A stretch of 64,000 nucleotides of DNA, taken from NCBI GenBank assembly GCA_032690845.1, contig CM064430.1:1598949-1662948 (forward strand). Reading direction: 5' to 3'. This document shows positions 1 through 10,939 of the stretch, piece after piece; position 1 is the stretch's first letter; every line of letters begins with the position of its first letter. Source of the stretch: Eleusine coracana subsp. coracana (Eukaryota; Streptophyta; Magnoliopsida; Poales; Poaceae). Below the pieces are notes generated by a model. The model was not told the origin of the DNA. It saw only the letters and a list, made by a program, of their open reading frames with translations, and searched no databases. Position numbers and translations under genes: made by a program.

Positions 1-530
1 TTGCTTAGATCGCAATGACCAATTGTTTCTTTCTTGGTTAACAGAAACTTAGCAACTAACATATCCCATTGTCTATAGCTAGAGTTAACTAAAATCACAC
101 CCCTGTTGTTTCATATGCAATCTGTGTAAAACGGTTGTAGCATTTTCGTAAGCAATACACATTTCCATCCAACGATGGAACACCTGTAGGAGGGTCAAGT
201 ACCAATGTGCCACGATTAAGCCACATTGTTACTCGTGGCACGTTCGTTCTTTACAGTAATTCGAAATAACTTGCTTAGATCCAAGTGACCAGCAGTTTCT
301 TTCTTGGTTGACAAATACTCAGCAACCAACACCAATCTCACTGTCCATGGCTAGAGTTAGCTAAATTTACGCCCAGTTAATCTGCTGCCTCACATGCAGC
401 CTATGTAAACATTTGTAGCATTTTTCTACGCATTACACATTTTCCTCCCACGATCGAACTGATGCAGGGGGTTCAAGTACCAATAATGTGCCACATCGAG
501 TAAACCACATCACCATGAGATTCAATACGT
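1..530. repeat. Tandem duplication, two copies of about 270 bp
   Basis: The sequence starting at base 1 (ttgcttagat) starts again at 271. The two copies align along their length, for example in the blocks tttctttcttggtt and ctagagtta and in the caagtaccaa near each end. They have diverged by many substitutions and small indels. The first copy may extend left of the window. No coding potential is visible in either copy. Confidence 0.85.
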
Positions 531-1353
531 TGTGTATGGGTCACACTACACACCTGCGTCTCCACATGCCACTAGGCGTTATCAGACGTCATGACTTCTC
601 CAATATTCATCCATGTGGGTGGAGGTCATCCGTGGGCGCGCCGCCGTGACGCACTTCCTACGTGCAAGTGGTTGTAGGTCCTGGTCTCGCAAATTTTAAC
701 CGATTTATGTTTCTTATACCAAAATTTCCCCTAAAATTATAAAACAATTCTTATAACTAAAGACCCACCTCGGGCCGAAATATCCCTCATCCTTTTTCTG
801 TTCCAGCCCAATCCCATCCTGCCTCGTAGGCCTATTCGGCCCACCTTAGCAACTAGCCCAGATGCTTCCCCTCTTGACCTCTTCTGAGCCCGTCGGTGGC
901 TCGGTCCCCACTCACCGACACGTGGGCCCGGATACTCCGGTGACGTTGGATGCCCGGCGATGAGGGGTTGGCGATACGGCACCGGTGAGGGCGGAGGGCG
1001 AGCGGCCGGCTGAAGATGAGTGCTGAGGCATGGGGCTGCTCAGCCCCGCCACAAGCAGGCGAGAGCAACGAGTCGCCGTCCTCTCCCAGCACACGGTGGC
1101 GCGCAGCGCGTTGCGTACCCGGGGTAACCGCTCGATTTGTTCCCGTCTCCTTCACTATTCAGTTTCCTCTTGAGGAAGACCCGAATTGCAGTAGAGTGGA
1201 TGGTCAATGCGATATCAATTGGATAATAGGAGCTCGAGCTCCTTTTGGGGAGGGTGAACTGAGCAGAAATGGTTCCTGGTATGAGGCTACAATCTCCTGC
1301 TCCTACAGATGTCGGATCGATACTTGTTTTGAATTGTAAGAGATTAAGATCTA
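531..1353. other. Intergenic, with a GC-rich stretch at 880-1150
   Basis: No gene is supported here. Open frames exist on both strands across the GC-rich part (about 1016-1339 on plus, 1040-1399 on minus), but they overlap each other, show no recognisable domain, and look like by-products of base composition. The stretch could be an old promoter or first-exon relic or part of an unrecognised transposon. Confidence 0.4.
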
Positions 1354-1578
1354 CTCCCTCCGTTTTAAAATTATTGTCGTTATTGAATTTTTTTATCAAC
1401 TTTGACCGTTCGTCTTATTTAAAAAATAACATATATTTTCTTATGATTTGTTTTATCACAAGATAAAATTTAAATATAACTTAAAACTTTTTATATTTGA
1501 ATAAATATTTTCAATAAGACGAATGGTCAAATGTAACGAAAAAAGTCAATGGCAACAATAATTTTGGAATGAAGAGAG
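1354..1578. mobile_element. Stowaway-like MITE
   Basis: The 225-bp element starts with ctccctccgttttaaaatt and ends with the inverted counterpart aattttggaatgaagagag. It is flanked on both sides by TA (1352-1353 and 1579-1580), the target duplication of Tc1/mariner-type Stowaway elements. The interior is AT-rich, has internal inverted symmetry, and is non-coding. Confidence 0.88.
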
Positions 1579-3461
1579 TACTAGAATTATATTTGTGATG
1601 TAGCATATTCATACATGTCTGCTAATTAGGGTAGCATAGAAGTAAAAAATAGTCAGAGAGATTTTATCCATCACACGGGGGACCTGAACCATCCAACACA
1701 CAAGCATGGCATGAAGATTGTCCCTGCAGGATGAAAGTATGTGAATATTAAGTCGCTTCATCTACAGGTAATTGCCAAGCGACAGTCAGCAGTTTCAGCA
1801 ACAAGTTCATCTTTCTCCCGAAGACCCAAACGTTGCTGAATTGCATGTTCACGGGTATACAATGTAGACTTATTCAGAGATGCATTTTGCTTTGTTCTCC
1901 GGTCCTTGTCAATAACAACCCAATCAAACATCATCTTGTATTTGACAAAAATGACACCACTTTTGACCTGTTCGCCAAATTATAAACAGAAATGAGCCAG
2001 TAAGCACTCTTGTGTTGCAGTCAAAATGATGATGCTTTTTTCCTTCTCAAACTAGTAAATTTGCGGAGGGAAAAGTAGGTAATAATTATGAGCCGTTCTT
2101 AGTCAACATTTCTCTCTTGTAAAGACTAAATTCTACCACAACATTGCACTATCTTTGGCCCCTATTATTGACTTGTCCACTATTTTTTTCCTTTCAAAAC
2201 TTGGAGGTCATGTCGATCATTGGTTTTTCTCTCAAAATATTGGAAGTCGCTAACTCCCTATGTTAACTGTACCTGACAAAATTTCTTTGCCCAGGAAGTC
2301 AGGATAGCAGTTCATCACTTCCATGCAATTCAAACATTCAGTCAAGGGAGGATAGATACGTCCAGTCATCAAGTCATTCCTTGATTTGGGTGGATAGCAA
2401 CTTCTGCTATATATTGTTCAATCGTTGTATTTAATAGTCCAGAATATAGAAATAAACATAGTCCCCATTCTTTATTGTTGTCAGCAACTAATTCGTTTCA
2501 GAAGTTTGATGCATCTGATGTAGTGTAGTCAATTTTTCTAGCAACATTTCATTTGAGCTGAATTATGCAGTATCAAGCAATGAGGGTTGGGAAATGTAGA
2601 AAGATACATATGAGAAGTATCATAATCTGTTTATCAAACCTCGACAAAGTATCAGATTCATTAGCTTCCATGTTAATGACATGTCTACCTCTTTTTGCTC
2701 ACAATATCTTGGGCCAAAGCGTTTTTTTCTTAACTTTTCATCTTACCTCAAAATTCAACTGTAACTTCCCATGTGTCTATACATAGGATAACTAATGCAG
2801 CACAAAAACCATGCCCTTCGAACTTTGGAGTCAAATCTGCATAATTATACACTTTTCATGATGAAGTTATATATAGTGTGACTGGTCTTTTTTTTTTTAC
2901 CAAAAGTGTCACTGGTCTTCTATTCTAGTTTCCAATGTATGATACGGTGCTTTCGACTCCTGAGTCAACTGATATGACTGTTTGAGTGGAGAATTCTCGG
3001 TCTGCATAGGAGCTGCACTAATAAGATGGAAGACTTTGGTTTCTCATTATTTCGTTTTCCAAGAGTCATGTAGCTTACAGTCTAATAATTTCCTTTCAGA
3101 TTTTTAGAGAGCCCTAGCCCTCTCTCTATATAAAGGATGATATGTAATGTCTTGATTCAGCTTTTGAGTTCATATATGAATCCGTTTGAGAAATGAGCCT
3201 GTCTATTCTTGAGAATTTCCTGGAGTCATCACCGATGCTAGTTGATCTTGTTTAGCAATCCCCAAGTATCATAGTGTTATGAAGTATGAACCACTCCACC
3301 AGACCACCACGTATCCGCATCAATAACTGTTGATAATTCAAATGCAATTGGGCTGAGGTTATATTCTTAGAACCACTATGCAAAATATTTTTGCTTCTGA
3401 TCTACGATTCATATGTCTAATCTCTTGTTGCATAATGTTATGTATTGGTCTTGCTGAGCAG
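1579..3461. other. Upstream region and probable 5'UTR intron of the first Rx_N-like gene
   Basis: No coding gene is seen. A splice-acceptor-like ctgagcag ends at 3461, followed by a short leader to the ATG at 3492. The same ctgagcag|ggaa motif precedes the third family member (22951), which suggests a shared intron in the 5' leader. The first exon could not be placed. Confidence 0.45.
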
Positions 3462-3491
3462 GGAAAGGCTACTACTGATGCTTGATTCTGA

Positions 3492-5033
3492 ATGGCGGAC
3501 ATGGTCAGTTCTGCGGTTGTCCAGGAGACAGTTGGCCAAGTACTTTCTGGTATGGTTCGAAAATATGAGGAGAATGAGGAATCAAATGCAAAGAGGAACT
3601 TGGAGAGGCTAGAGATGGCATATATCAGGCTGCAGGCTGCTATAGAGACATCTAATAAGTGGCAGATCACTGATGCACCCTTGCTGCGTTGGCAACGGAA
3701 GTTGAAGCGTGCTGCTCAAGAGTGTGACATTATGCTGCAGAAATGCAAGCAGAGAATCCTAGAAGATGAACAGAAGGAACAAGGGGTGAGAAATTTGCCC
3801 TTTCCTAAGCGGGTGGCACATGCTACTAAATCATTTATTTTCTCCTTTAGTCGCAACAACAACTTGCCCCTCACATCTATTGTTCGAAGATTTGACTGGT
3901 TTGCGGATGGTGCTAGTGAATTTTTGAGATTCATAGAACTTGGTGGGACACCACGCCATCTCATGCCCTTTGACTCTCTTGTCAGGCACCTTTTAAAAGG
4001 GAGGAAACTACAACAAAAAATCGTTAGGGGAAATGAGTGCCCTTTGTTTTTGCTACTGACGCCTTCTAATTATACAGAGTATGGAGTAGAGGCCAGCCTG
4101 AACTTTATCCAGAAGGATAGTGATGCACCGGAGGGTAATTTTTATTTTGTTGTCAACCTACAGATTTCAGAGAGTACGGACATAATTGGAATTGCAGTTA
4201 AGTGCTTGCAGTTGTTTCCTACACATTTAAAGCCTGTCACTGAAATCATTAGGAAAAATATTACTCAACTACCTACCCTAGACTTCTCTTGGGTGCCATG
4301 TGATGATTCACGTGAAGTCGAACATTGGTACAATATTATTAGTTTACGAACTCAATGGTTTCGCCCAGACCCATTATGTTGCAAGCAACATAGTCAGCAT
4401 AAATTTCATCAAACTAGCAGCCTAAACAGGGCAGGATTTCCAGACGATGTTTCTCTAGAATCAATTATTGAAGTAAATTTGGTGTGCCAAATCTCATGTT
4501 TCAAGTACAATAAAAAGAGAACTTTACTGTCTGAACCCAAAAGTTCTCAGCAAGATTCTCCACATCTACAAGTTGCGCTCGTCTATATGCCGCATGGTTC
4601 TTTAGAAGATGTGCTGCCTGTGGATACAAGTTCTGCAGTAGCTGAAATCCATGGCAAGGACAAACATTGGTTGCATACAGATATTACCTTTGAAGAACTG
4701 AACGAGACCATGCTGCCAAAAGCAAAAAATTACTTCCACCACAACATCGAGGCGGCAATCTATCAAAAGATTTGGAGGCCAAAACATGGAGCTGCATTCA
4801 TTCAGATTAAGAAGGCAATCACGGAGAAGCCAAGTGCACGGAGAACTTTACAGGGATCTAGGAAAACAGAGCTCGTGCAAGTACAGGACGAGGATCTGGG
4901 CTTTCTGGTACATATCGTTGTTCAGTTTCTCAGCTCATGGGTTGCACATGCACCCACCGCGCTGCGAGGCTTGATCCTGAACTGGGTCCAGAAAGAAATG
5001 GAAAGTCAGTTGCAGAATCAGCGCTGCACCTGA
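3492..5033 (+). CDS. Rx N-terminal-like protein without NB-ARC (family copy 1)
   Basis: This is a single uninterrupted exon of 513 codons. Residues 1-100 form a charged helical segment resembling the Rx N-terminal coiled-coil of plant NLR receptors (MADMVSSAVVQE start, then NLERLEMAYIRLQAA and LLRWQRKLKRAAQEC). The remaining 400 residues carry motifs conserved in all copies here: SEFLRFIELGGTPR, RPDPLCCKQH, PHGSLEDVLP and EELNETMLPKA. No P-loop, other NB-ARC motif or LRR is visible. The start is fixed by conservation of the MAD start in the three copies. The family is known to me from rice, where members are annotated as uncharacterised or Rx-N-domain proteins; a role in immunity is inference. 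A tandem paralogue lies 1.5 kb downstream. Confidence 0.9.
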   Translation: MADMVSSAVVQETVGQVLSGMVRKYEENEESNAKRNLERLEMAYIRLQAAIETSNKWQITDAPLLRWQRKLKRAAQECDIMLQKCKQRILEDEQKEQGVRNLPFPKRVAHATKSFIFSFSRNNNLPLTSIVRRFDWFADGASEFLRFIELGGTPRHLMPFDSLVRHLLKGRKLQQKIVRGNECPLFLLLTPSNYTEYGVEASLNFIQKDSDAPEGNFYFVVNLQISESTDIIGIAVKCLQLFPTHLKPVTEIIRKNITQLPTLDFSWVPCDDSREVEHWYNIISLRTQWFRPDPLCCKQHSQHKFHQTSSLNRAGFPDDVSLESIIEVNLVCQISCFKYNKKRTLLSEPKSSQQDSPHLQVALVYMPHGSLEDVLPVDTSSAVAEIHGKDKHWLHTDITFEELNETMLPKAKNYFHHNIEAAIYQKIWRPKHGAAFIQIKKAITEKPSARRTLQGSRKTELVQVQDEDLGFLVHIVVQFLSSWVAHAPTALRGLILNWVQKEMESQLQNQRCT

Positions 5034-6536
5034 AATTTCAAGTCGTATGGCATTGATGCATAAGGGAAACAGGGAACGAATGGTGTAGGGAACCTATCAA
5101 ATATGAATCTTCATTAGGCTAGAATTTAGAATTCGATTCCGGTGCTCCAAATACAGGGGCACTGGGAGCAATGCTCTGCATCATGAAGGAAGGTCTCAAG
5201 TCACATATAAACTTCTGTATAATACAGTTACATTAGTCAGGCAATTAGGCCATACTATGTTCGGCATCAGAATTTTGAGTATGTAGTATGTCACATGATA
5301 TCAGTTTTGATTTATGTGTTTTTGTATGATGTTCATATCACATGATTTTAATTCGATTTATGTGTTTCACTTTTGCATGGTGTTGTTTTCTCACCTGCTG
5401 ATCATAAGCTGAGCATTACATGGTAAATCAGAGTACAGCATGTTCGTAAGGGCGGACTTTTTTTTTTCCTTGTGAATTTCCCGAGTGTGGTTATGCTATG
5501 TACAAAGAGCTGTTAACATTGAAGAGTTAATCATATCATAGAGTATTATGCTGTTAGTTGGTTGCATCATGAACTCCTCTGCAAACAGTTAAACCAACCT
5601 ATTTTAAACCATTAAGATTCAATACTTATACATAATGGGTTGTTGTTTTTTTCTGATATCTCATGGGTTGTATTTGAGTTACAAGAAAGTCGTTGTACCC
5701 GTATGGAGTGATCTATATCAATCCAAAGCAGAAACGTGTGAATGGAGCAGTTTGGAGTTTCTCTGTCTGATGAACAGAAGGAAAGGAAAACAAGTTCTGA
5801 ATATAGAAGAACTTTTAGGCACAAAAAGGAAATCACCCTTCACCTTGATGCAAGGGATGTCCAGCAGACAATACACATCCACATCGCCCAGCTGCGAGGG
5901 ATGTCCAGCAGACGCCGGCGACCAGCTGCTCAGAGTCACATCAGCGACTGGGCCTTGTCGCGCATGGTGTGGGAAAAATCTTTCTTCTCCGCCCGTCAGG
6001 TCAAACAATGTGTTTCTCGCAACATTTTTTGGGTAGACCAATTCTTCCACTCCTTGTGCTGTCAGATCTGACCCTTTTGCTTGTCTTAGAATTTTCTATA
6101 CTCAAGGGGGCTGCTGGGGGAAGGCCGAGGGACACACAAGATGTTAATCTATCGATCAGACCTCGCAGACTAGCACTTGTCAGGAAAAACTTTTCAAGGT
6201 TTGCATCTTTCATATGTTGAAGATGAAAAGTTGAAGACTTTTCTTACTTTCAAAGTCTTGTGATTTGCTATCTGAGCCCTCGCCAATGACAATTCTACCT
6301 CTTTTCGCTCCTGAAGTCAAGTCTTGGTTCACATTAAATTCTTCGTATGTTCTCATCTTAAATGGCAGCTCAGTTCAAGATCACAAATATCTCTCTCTAC
6401 TGTCCACTCTTTTTGCAGTTTGATCAAAGGTAGATTCTCGCGACCACTGGCTTCATATATCCAATATCAGATGCATACTGCTATATGTTGCTTTGGCTAA
6501 GAAAGGAAGGGACGCTGTGGATTCTTGAATCATAAA
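5034..6536. other. Spacer between Rx_N-like copies 1 and 2
   Basis: The left part is the 3' flank of copy 1. The right part leads into copy 2 and has a short GC-richer block near 5830-6000 in which gatgtccagcagac occurs twice. Short open frames on both strands overlap and show no domain. No transposon termini were recognised. Confidence 0.4.
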
Positions 6537-8048
6537 ATGGCAGATATGTTTAGTTCTGCGGTTGTCCAGGAGACAGTTAGCCAAATCCTATCAGGCCTGA
6601 TTCAAAATTTTGAGGAGAAAGAAGAACTAAACACAAACAGAAACTTGGAGAGGTTAGAGATGGCACAAATCAGGCTGGAGGCAGCTCTTGAAACATCTTA
6701 TAAGTGGCAGATCACTGATGTATCCTTGTTGCGTTGGCGTAGGAAACTGAAGCGTGCTGCTCAAGAATGCGATGACACACTGCACAAATGCAAACAGAGA
6801 ATCCTAGAAGATGAACAGATTGAACAGGAGGTAAGGAGTACCTTCCTTCCTAATCGGATTGCTCGTGCTACCAAGTCATTTGTTTTCTCTGTGTTTAGTG
6901 GCAACAACAACAAGTTGAGTAATTCAACTATTCAAAGATTTGAATGGTTTGCTACTGGTGCTAGTGAGTTTTTGAGATTCATAGAGCTTGGTGGCACACC
7001 ACGCTGTCACATACCTTCATATTCCCTTGTCAAGAACCTTTTTGCGGGCATGGAACTGCATCATATTGTTTGGGGAAATGGGTATCCATTGTTTCAACTA
7101 TGGTTATTACCATACAGTACTGCAGAGCATGGAAAAGAGGCTAGGCTGATATTTATCCAAAAAGATGGTGACCGACCAGAGGGTAATATATACTTTAGTA
7201 TTGTTCTACAGCTTTCAGAGAGTACAGACATAGTTGGGGTCGCAATTAAGTGTTTGTATTTGTTTGCCCCTCATTTCAAGTGTACAGTTGAAAATATTAG
7301 AAAAGAACTTACCCAACTGTATACACAGAACTGCACATGGGTGCCATCTATTTATTTGTGCCAGAAAGAACATTGGGATAATCTTCACTGCCTTGTGTCT
7401 CAGTTGTTTCGCCCAAATCCATTATGTTGCAAGCAGCATGATGAACATGAGCTTCGGCGTATTAGCAACCAATGCATAGTAGGATCATCAGATGTTTCTC
7501 TAGAACCAGTAACTGAAGTTGTTTTGCAAACCTTTATGTCTAAAGACATAACATCTCTGCAAGAAGCTCCATATCTTAAAGTGGGAATATCATTTGCGCC
7601 GCATGGGTCTTTAAAAGGCATATTGCCTGCAAATAGAAGTTCTGCAATAGTGGCAGTAGTGGGCAAGGAGCAATATTGCTTGCACACAGACGTTACCTTG
7701 GAACAACTGAAAGAGATCATGCTGCCAAAGGCAATTGATTATTTCCTCCAGAATGCTGATGCGACACACTACCAAATGATATGGAAGTCTGAACATGGCT
7801 CTGCATACATTCAGTTTGAGAAGGTAAGCATGAGTGCACGGAGAACATCTGGAGGAGGCAGAAAAAGAAAGCTGTTACAAGAACAGAATCAGGGGCTTGG
7901 GAATTGGGCACGTAATATCTCTCACTTGCTCGACTTATGGGGTGCACATATGCCGATCAGGCTGCGAAGCTTTTATGTTGATTCGTTGCGGAAAGAAAAG
8001 GAAGGTCAGTTCACAGCACAACAGCGATACCCATATCATATCATTTAA
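6537..8048 (+). CDS. Rx N-terminal-like protein without NB-ARC (family copy 2)
   Basis: A single exon encodes 503 residues, collinear with copies 1 and 3. The Rx_N-like helical segment occupies about residues 1-100 (NLERLEMAQIRLEAA, LLRWRRKLKRAAQEC). The conserved blocks SEFLRFIELGGTPR, RPNPLCCKQH and PHGSLKGILP follow, then a basic tail with GGGRKRKLL. The ATG at 6537 aligns with the starts of the other copies; the in-frame TTG at 6525 just upstream is not a likely start. No nucleotide-binding or LRR motif is present. Closer resemblance to copy 3 than to copy 1 (TFLPNRI versus SFLPNRI) suggests copies 2 and 3 share a later ancestor. Biochemical function is unknown. Confidence 0.9.
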   Translation: MADMFSSAVVQETVSQILSGLIQNFEEKEELNTNRNLERLEMAQIRLEAALETSYKWQITDVSLLRWRRKLKRAAQECDDTLHKCKQRILEDEQIEQEVRSTFLPNRIARATKSFVFSVFSGNNNKLSNSTIQRFEWFATGASEFLRFIELGGTPRCHIPSYSLVKNLFAGMELHHIVWGNGYPLFQLWLLPYSTAEHGKEARLIFIQKDGDRPEGNIYFSIVLQLSESTDIVGVAIKCLYLFAPHFKCTVENIRKELTQLYTQNCTWVPSIYLCQKEHWDNLHCLVSQLFRPNPLCCKQHDEHELRRISNQCIVGSSDVSLEPVTEVVLQTFMSKDITSLQEAPYLKVGISFAPHGSLKGILPANRSSAIVAVVGKEQYCLHTDVTLEQLKEIMLPKAIDYFLQNADATHYQMIWKSEHGSAYIQFEKVSMSARRTSGGGRKRKLLQEQNQGLGNWARNISHLLDLWGAHMPIRLRSFYVDSLRKEKEGQFTAQQRYPYHII

Positions 8049-10066
8049 CATGGATAAGGGAAACAGGGGAGGAATAGAAAAAGAGAAGTTTTACTGTCCA
8101 AAATAGTGATCAGTAGTTTTAAAAAACTACTCACCAGTAGTTTAAAGGTAATTTTATAATTGTACTATTAATTAATATATTTATATTTATTTTCATGATA
8201 GAACATTAATCCTACGAAATTATTAAAACATTAGATCTTAAAAAATATATAAACATCAATTATTTGTTAGATTATTAATTTAACTTTATCAATATCAAAA
8301 ACTATAATTATTTTAAATCTATCAATCTTATATTTTTCTGATATTACCCTTAAACTAATAAAATACTGGCCAATAGTTATGCTTTTAGATTATAAAATCT
8401 ATACCGTTGGATCAAACTCCTCTAGAAGAACTAGAAATGAAATGTTCTAGGGAACAAATCAAATTTCTTATTCATAACAGAGGACGTGTGTCAGAGGCAT
8501 AAATTGGGGTCAAATTCTCAATACAGAGGCAAGGAGGACAAACCTGTAGCATGAAGGTGAAGGTCGTATATTTACATATAAAAAAGTACTACTGCACTCT
8601 ATAGGTCTTAAACATTGGGACTTAAACATGCATCGGTAATGCTTCATTTCTAGTTAGAGCTTTGTATTTTGTGTTTTATGTTGTCTATTTCCAGCTGATA
8701 ATTTTCTAGGAATTACATGGAAATCAGAACACGTCATATTTAATGTAAGCAGTTATTATAGATTTGAACTTCGGATTTGTGGTTATGTTACGTAAAATGA
8801 GGTGTCACAATGAAGAGAGAAAACAATTAAATCTTGTGCTATTTTTCTGCCGCTTCGAGTAACTCTCAACAATCAGTAATTGCACCATGTAGACTCAAAC
8901 TTTTTACAGATAGTGTAGACTATTTGCCTGGATACTCTCCATTTGATATCCTCTGGTAGGTATTAGCCTAGTTAATTCCAGAAACGGCATCCTCAGGCTG
9001 CAGTTTTTTTGGGATCGTTATGTGTGCACATGTTGTTTATTCCATTTCCATGCTTATACCAGAAGATAATATGTATTTTGTTCAACGATCTTGTGTTACT
9101 TATGACTGTATACTGCCAACGTGCAGATGGCACTGCCTCTTCGTTTCTTTTGTCTGGATAATATATGCCGGGGCTAAGATCAACTGCAGTCACACTTGCA
9201 ACTGCAAGTTAAGAATGCAACGTGATCTCAGCCGTCCAATCGCACGCGTGGATTCTGAGCAGATAATACGCGCTGGACTGCAGAGCGGACGCCGACGCCG
9301 TGGTCTCCCAGACCTGCCGCCGTGTCAGCCAAATGCAAAAACCGTGGGATTGGGAGAGTTGCACGGCTGAGTAAAATTTTGAAGGACATGTATGTATAGA
9401 TAGTGTTAATCCAACATCTCCCCAGGCTTCCTCGTCACCCTGGAGAATTTGGAACGAGCGCAACAATAGTCAATAGGGTATTCAGAAATGAAGCAACCAG
9501 CATCGGACGCGTCACAATTAAGCGAGACCATGGACGAGTCTAAACTAGATTGCGGCAGGAGCTAAGTTACTTGGTGGTTTGATGTCGCCAGAGTAGGCTT
9601 TAATTAGGAGCTTAGCAGCAGTAGTCTTGGGCTCTCACTCTAAAAACTTGTATGACTAACCGCATCCAATAAAAAGTGGATATAGCATCATATAAAGATC
9701 ATGAACTATTTATTTCTTAATATAAATATGCACAACTCTTTTATTTACTTTTTAAAAAATAGTCTTACACTTTGTATGTTATATACCCAAGCTCTTACTG
9801 CAGAAATCTTATTAGCTGACTTTACTGCAAAGATTGGTAATAGGAAAACCAGGTTGTGTATGACAGAGTGGAATATCGTGGTTATAAAAAGAAAATAGCA
9901 GCAATTTAAATAGTGTTTGTTCAAAAGAAAAGATTTTTTTATAAACAATGTTTGGTAAATGTTGAAGTGATCGATTTAGAAATTAGAAACAATTGTTTTG
10001 GGGGAAACAAACTAACAAAAGGAGAGACTTTTCATGGAACTAAAAAAAATAATAGCATAGCTGGAG
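8049..10066. other. 3' flank of Rx_N-like copy 2, with an AT-rich insert
   Basis: Bases 8110-8400 are very AT-rich, begin with a 20-bp near-palindrome (agtagtttt and its inverse at 8112-8131), and interrupt 3' flanking sequence that is otherwise shared with the other copies, so they look like an insertion. The block at about 8800-9150 matches the flank of copy 3 (24920-25210) and the relic at 30765-31160. No gene was seen. Confidence 0.5.
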
Positions 10067-10588
10067 TTAAAGCTGGCCAAATAGGCCGTGCTTCGTGGGC
10101 TGCTAGAAAGCCCGCAAAAAAAGCCCGACATGAATCCGGTATGGCCTGAAATAATTTTATGCTGGGCCGGCCCGACACGAGGCGACGGACCATGCTTAGG
10201 CCGCGGCCTCGGCCCGTGGGCTAGCACGACACGACCTGATTATCATAAATCATATATATTTCTAAAATATCCAGAACATTCACATATGAAATCACAGGCA
10301 CAGGTTAGTGGTAAGACAATACCATTTGCAAGCACAGGTTGCAAGTTCAACCCCTAACTAAAAGTAATGTTTGCACTATTATTCACCTATATAGGCTATA
10401 TGTATATTTTTGGGCTGCAGTATTAGCAGGCATAATGGGCCAGCCCGGCACAACTATCCCATTTCGTGTCGAACCGTGGGCCAGCACAGACCGTTAAGAA
10501 TTTCATGTCATGCCAGCCTAAAACTAAACAGGCCGGGCTTTTTCATGCCCGGGCTAGGCCGTGCGGGGTGGCTTGTTTGGCCACCTTT
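10067..10588. mobile_element. hAT-like non-autonomous element
   Basis: The left end reads ttaaagctggccaaat and the right end is its imperfect inverse, gtttggccaccttt. The subterminal regions are packed with GGCC and GGGCC motifs, as in grass hAT elements. Flanking octamers agctggag (10059-10066) and agctagag (10589-10596) match at 7 of 8 bases, fitting an 8-bp target duplication. There is no transposase, so this is a 522-bp deletion derivative. A tRNA-like box pair (gttagtggtaag, gcaagttcaaccc) lies inside near 10305-10355. Confidence 0.65.
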
Positions 10589-10694
10589 AGCTAGAGCAAC
10601 GTGTTGGCCCAAGGCAAAAATGGTGGAAGAGGCAGCTCTTGGGCCTGACCCATACTGTCTGGATACGACCCTGAGCCACATAATGTGGGTTTCA

Positions 10695-10871
10695 ATAAAA
10701 TAACCATAATGTATTAGTATTCATTAAAATGATTGCGAAACTAGTTGCCAATCTAGTAGAATGACCACGATCTCACCTTTTGTCCACAAAACAATTCATG
10801 GTCATTTTATTGGATTGACAAATGATTTTACGGTCGTTTTAGTAAAACCTATTATGTTATGGTTATTTTAT
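10695..10871. mobile_element. Small inverted-repeat element (MITE candidate)
   Basis: The left end ataaaataaccataa is repeated exactly in inverse at the right end (ttatggttattttat). The span of 177 bp and the AT-rich, non-coding interior fit a MITE. No clear target duplication was found, so the superfamily is unassigned. Confidence 0.5.
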
Positions 10872-10939
10872 CTAAGTCGGCTGGTTTCTAGAATGATCAT
10901 AACCAGTAAATGGAGCGAATTTTGAGACCTTTATTAAGA

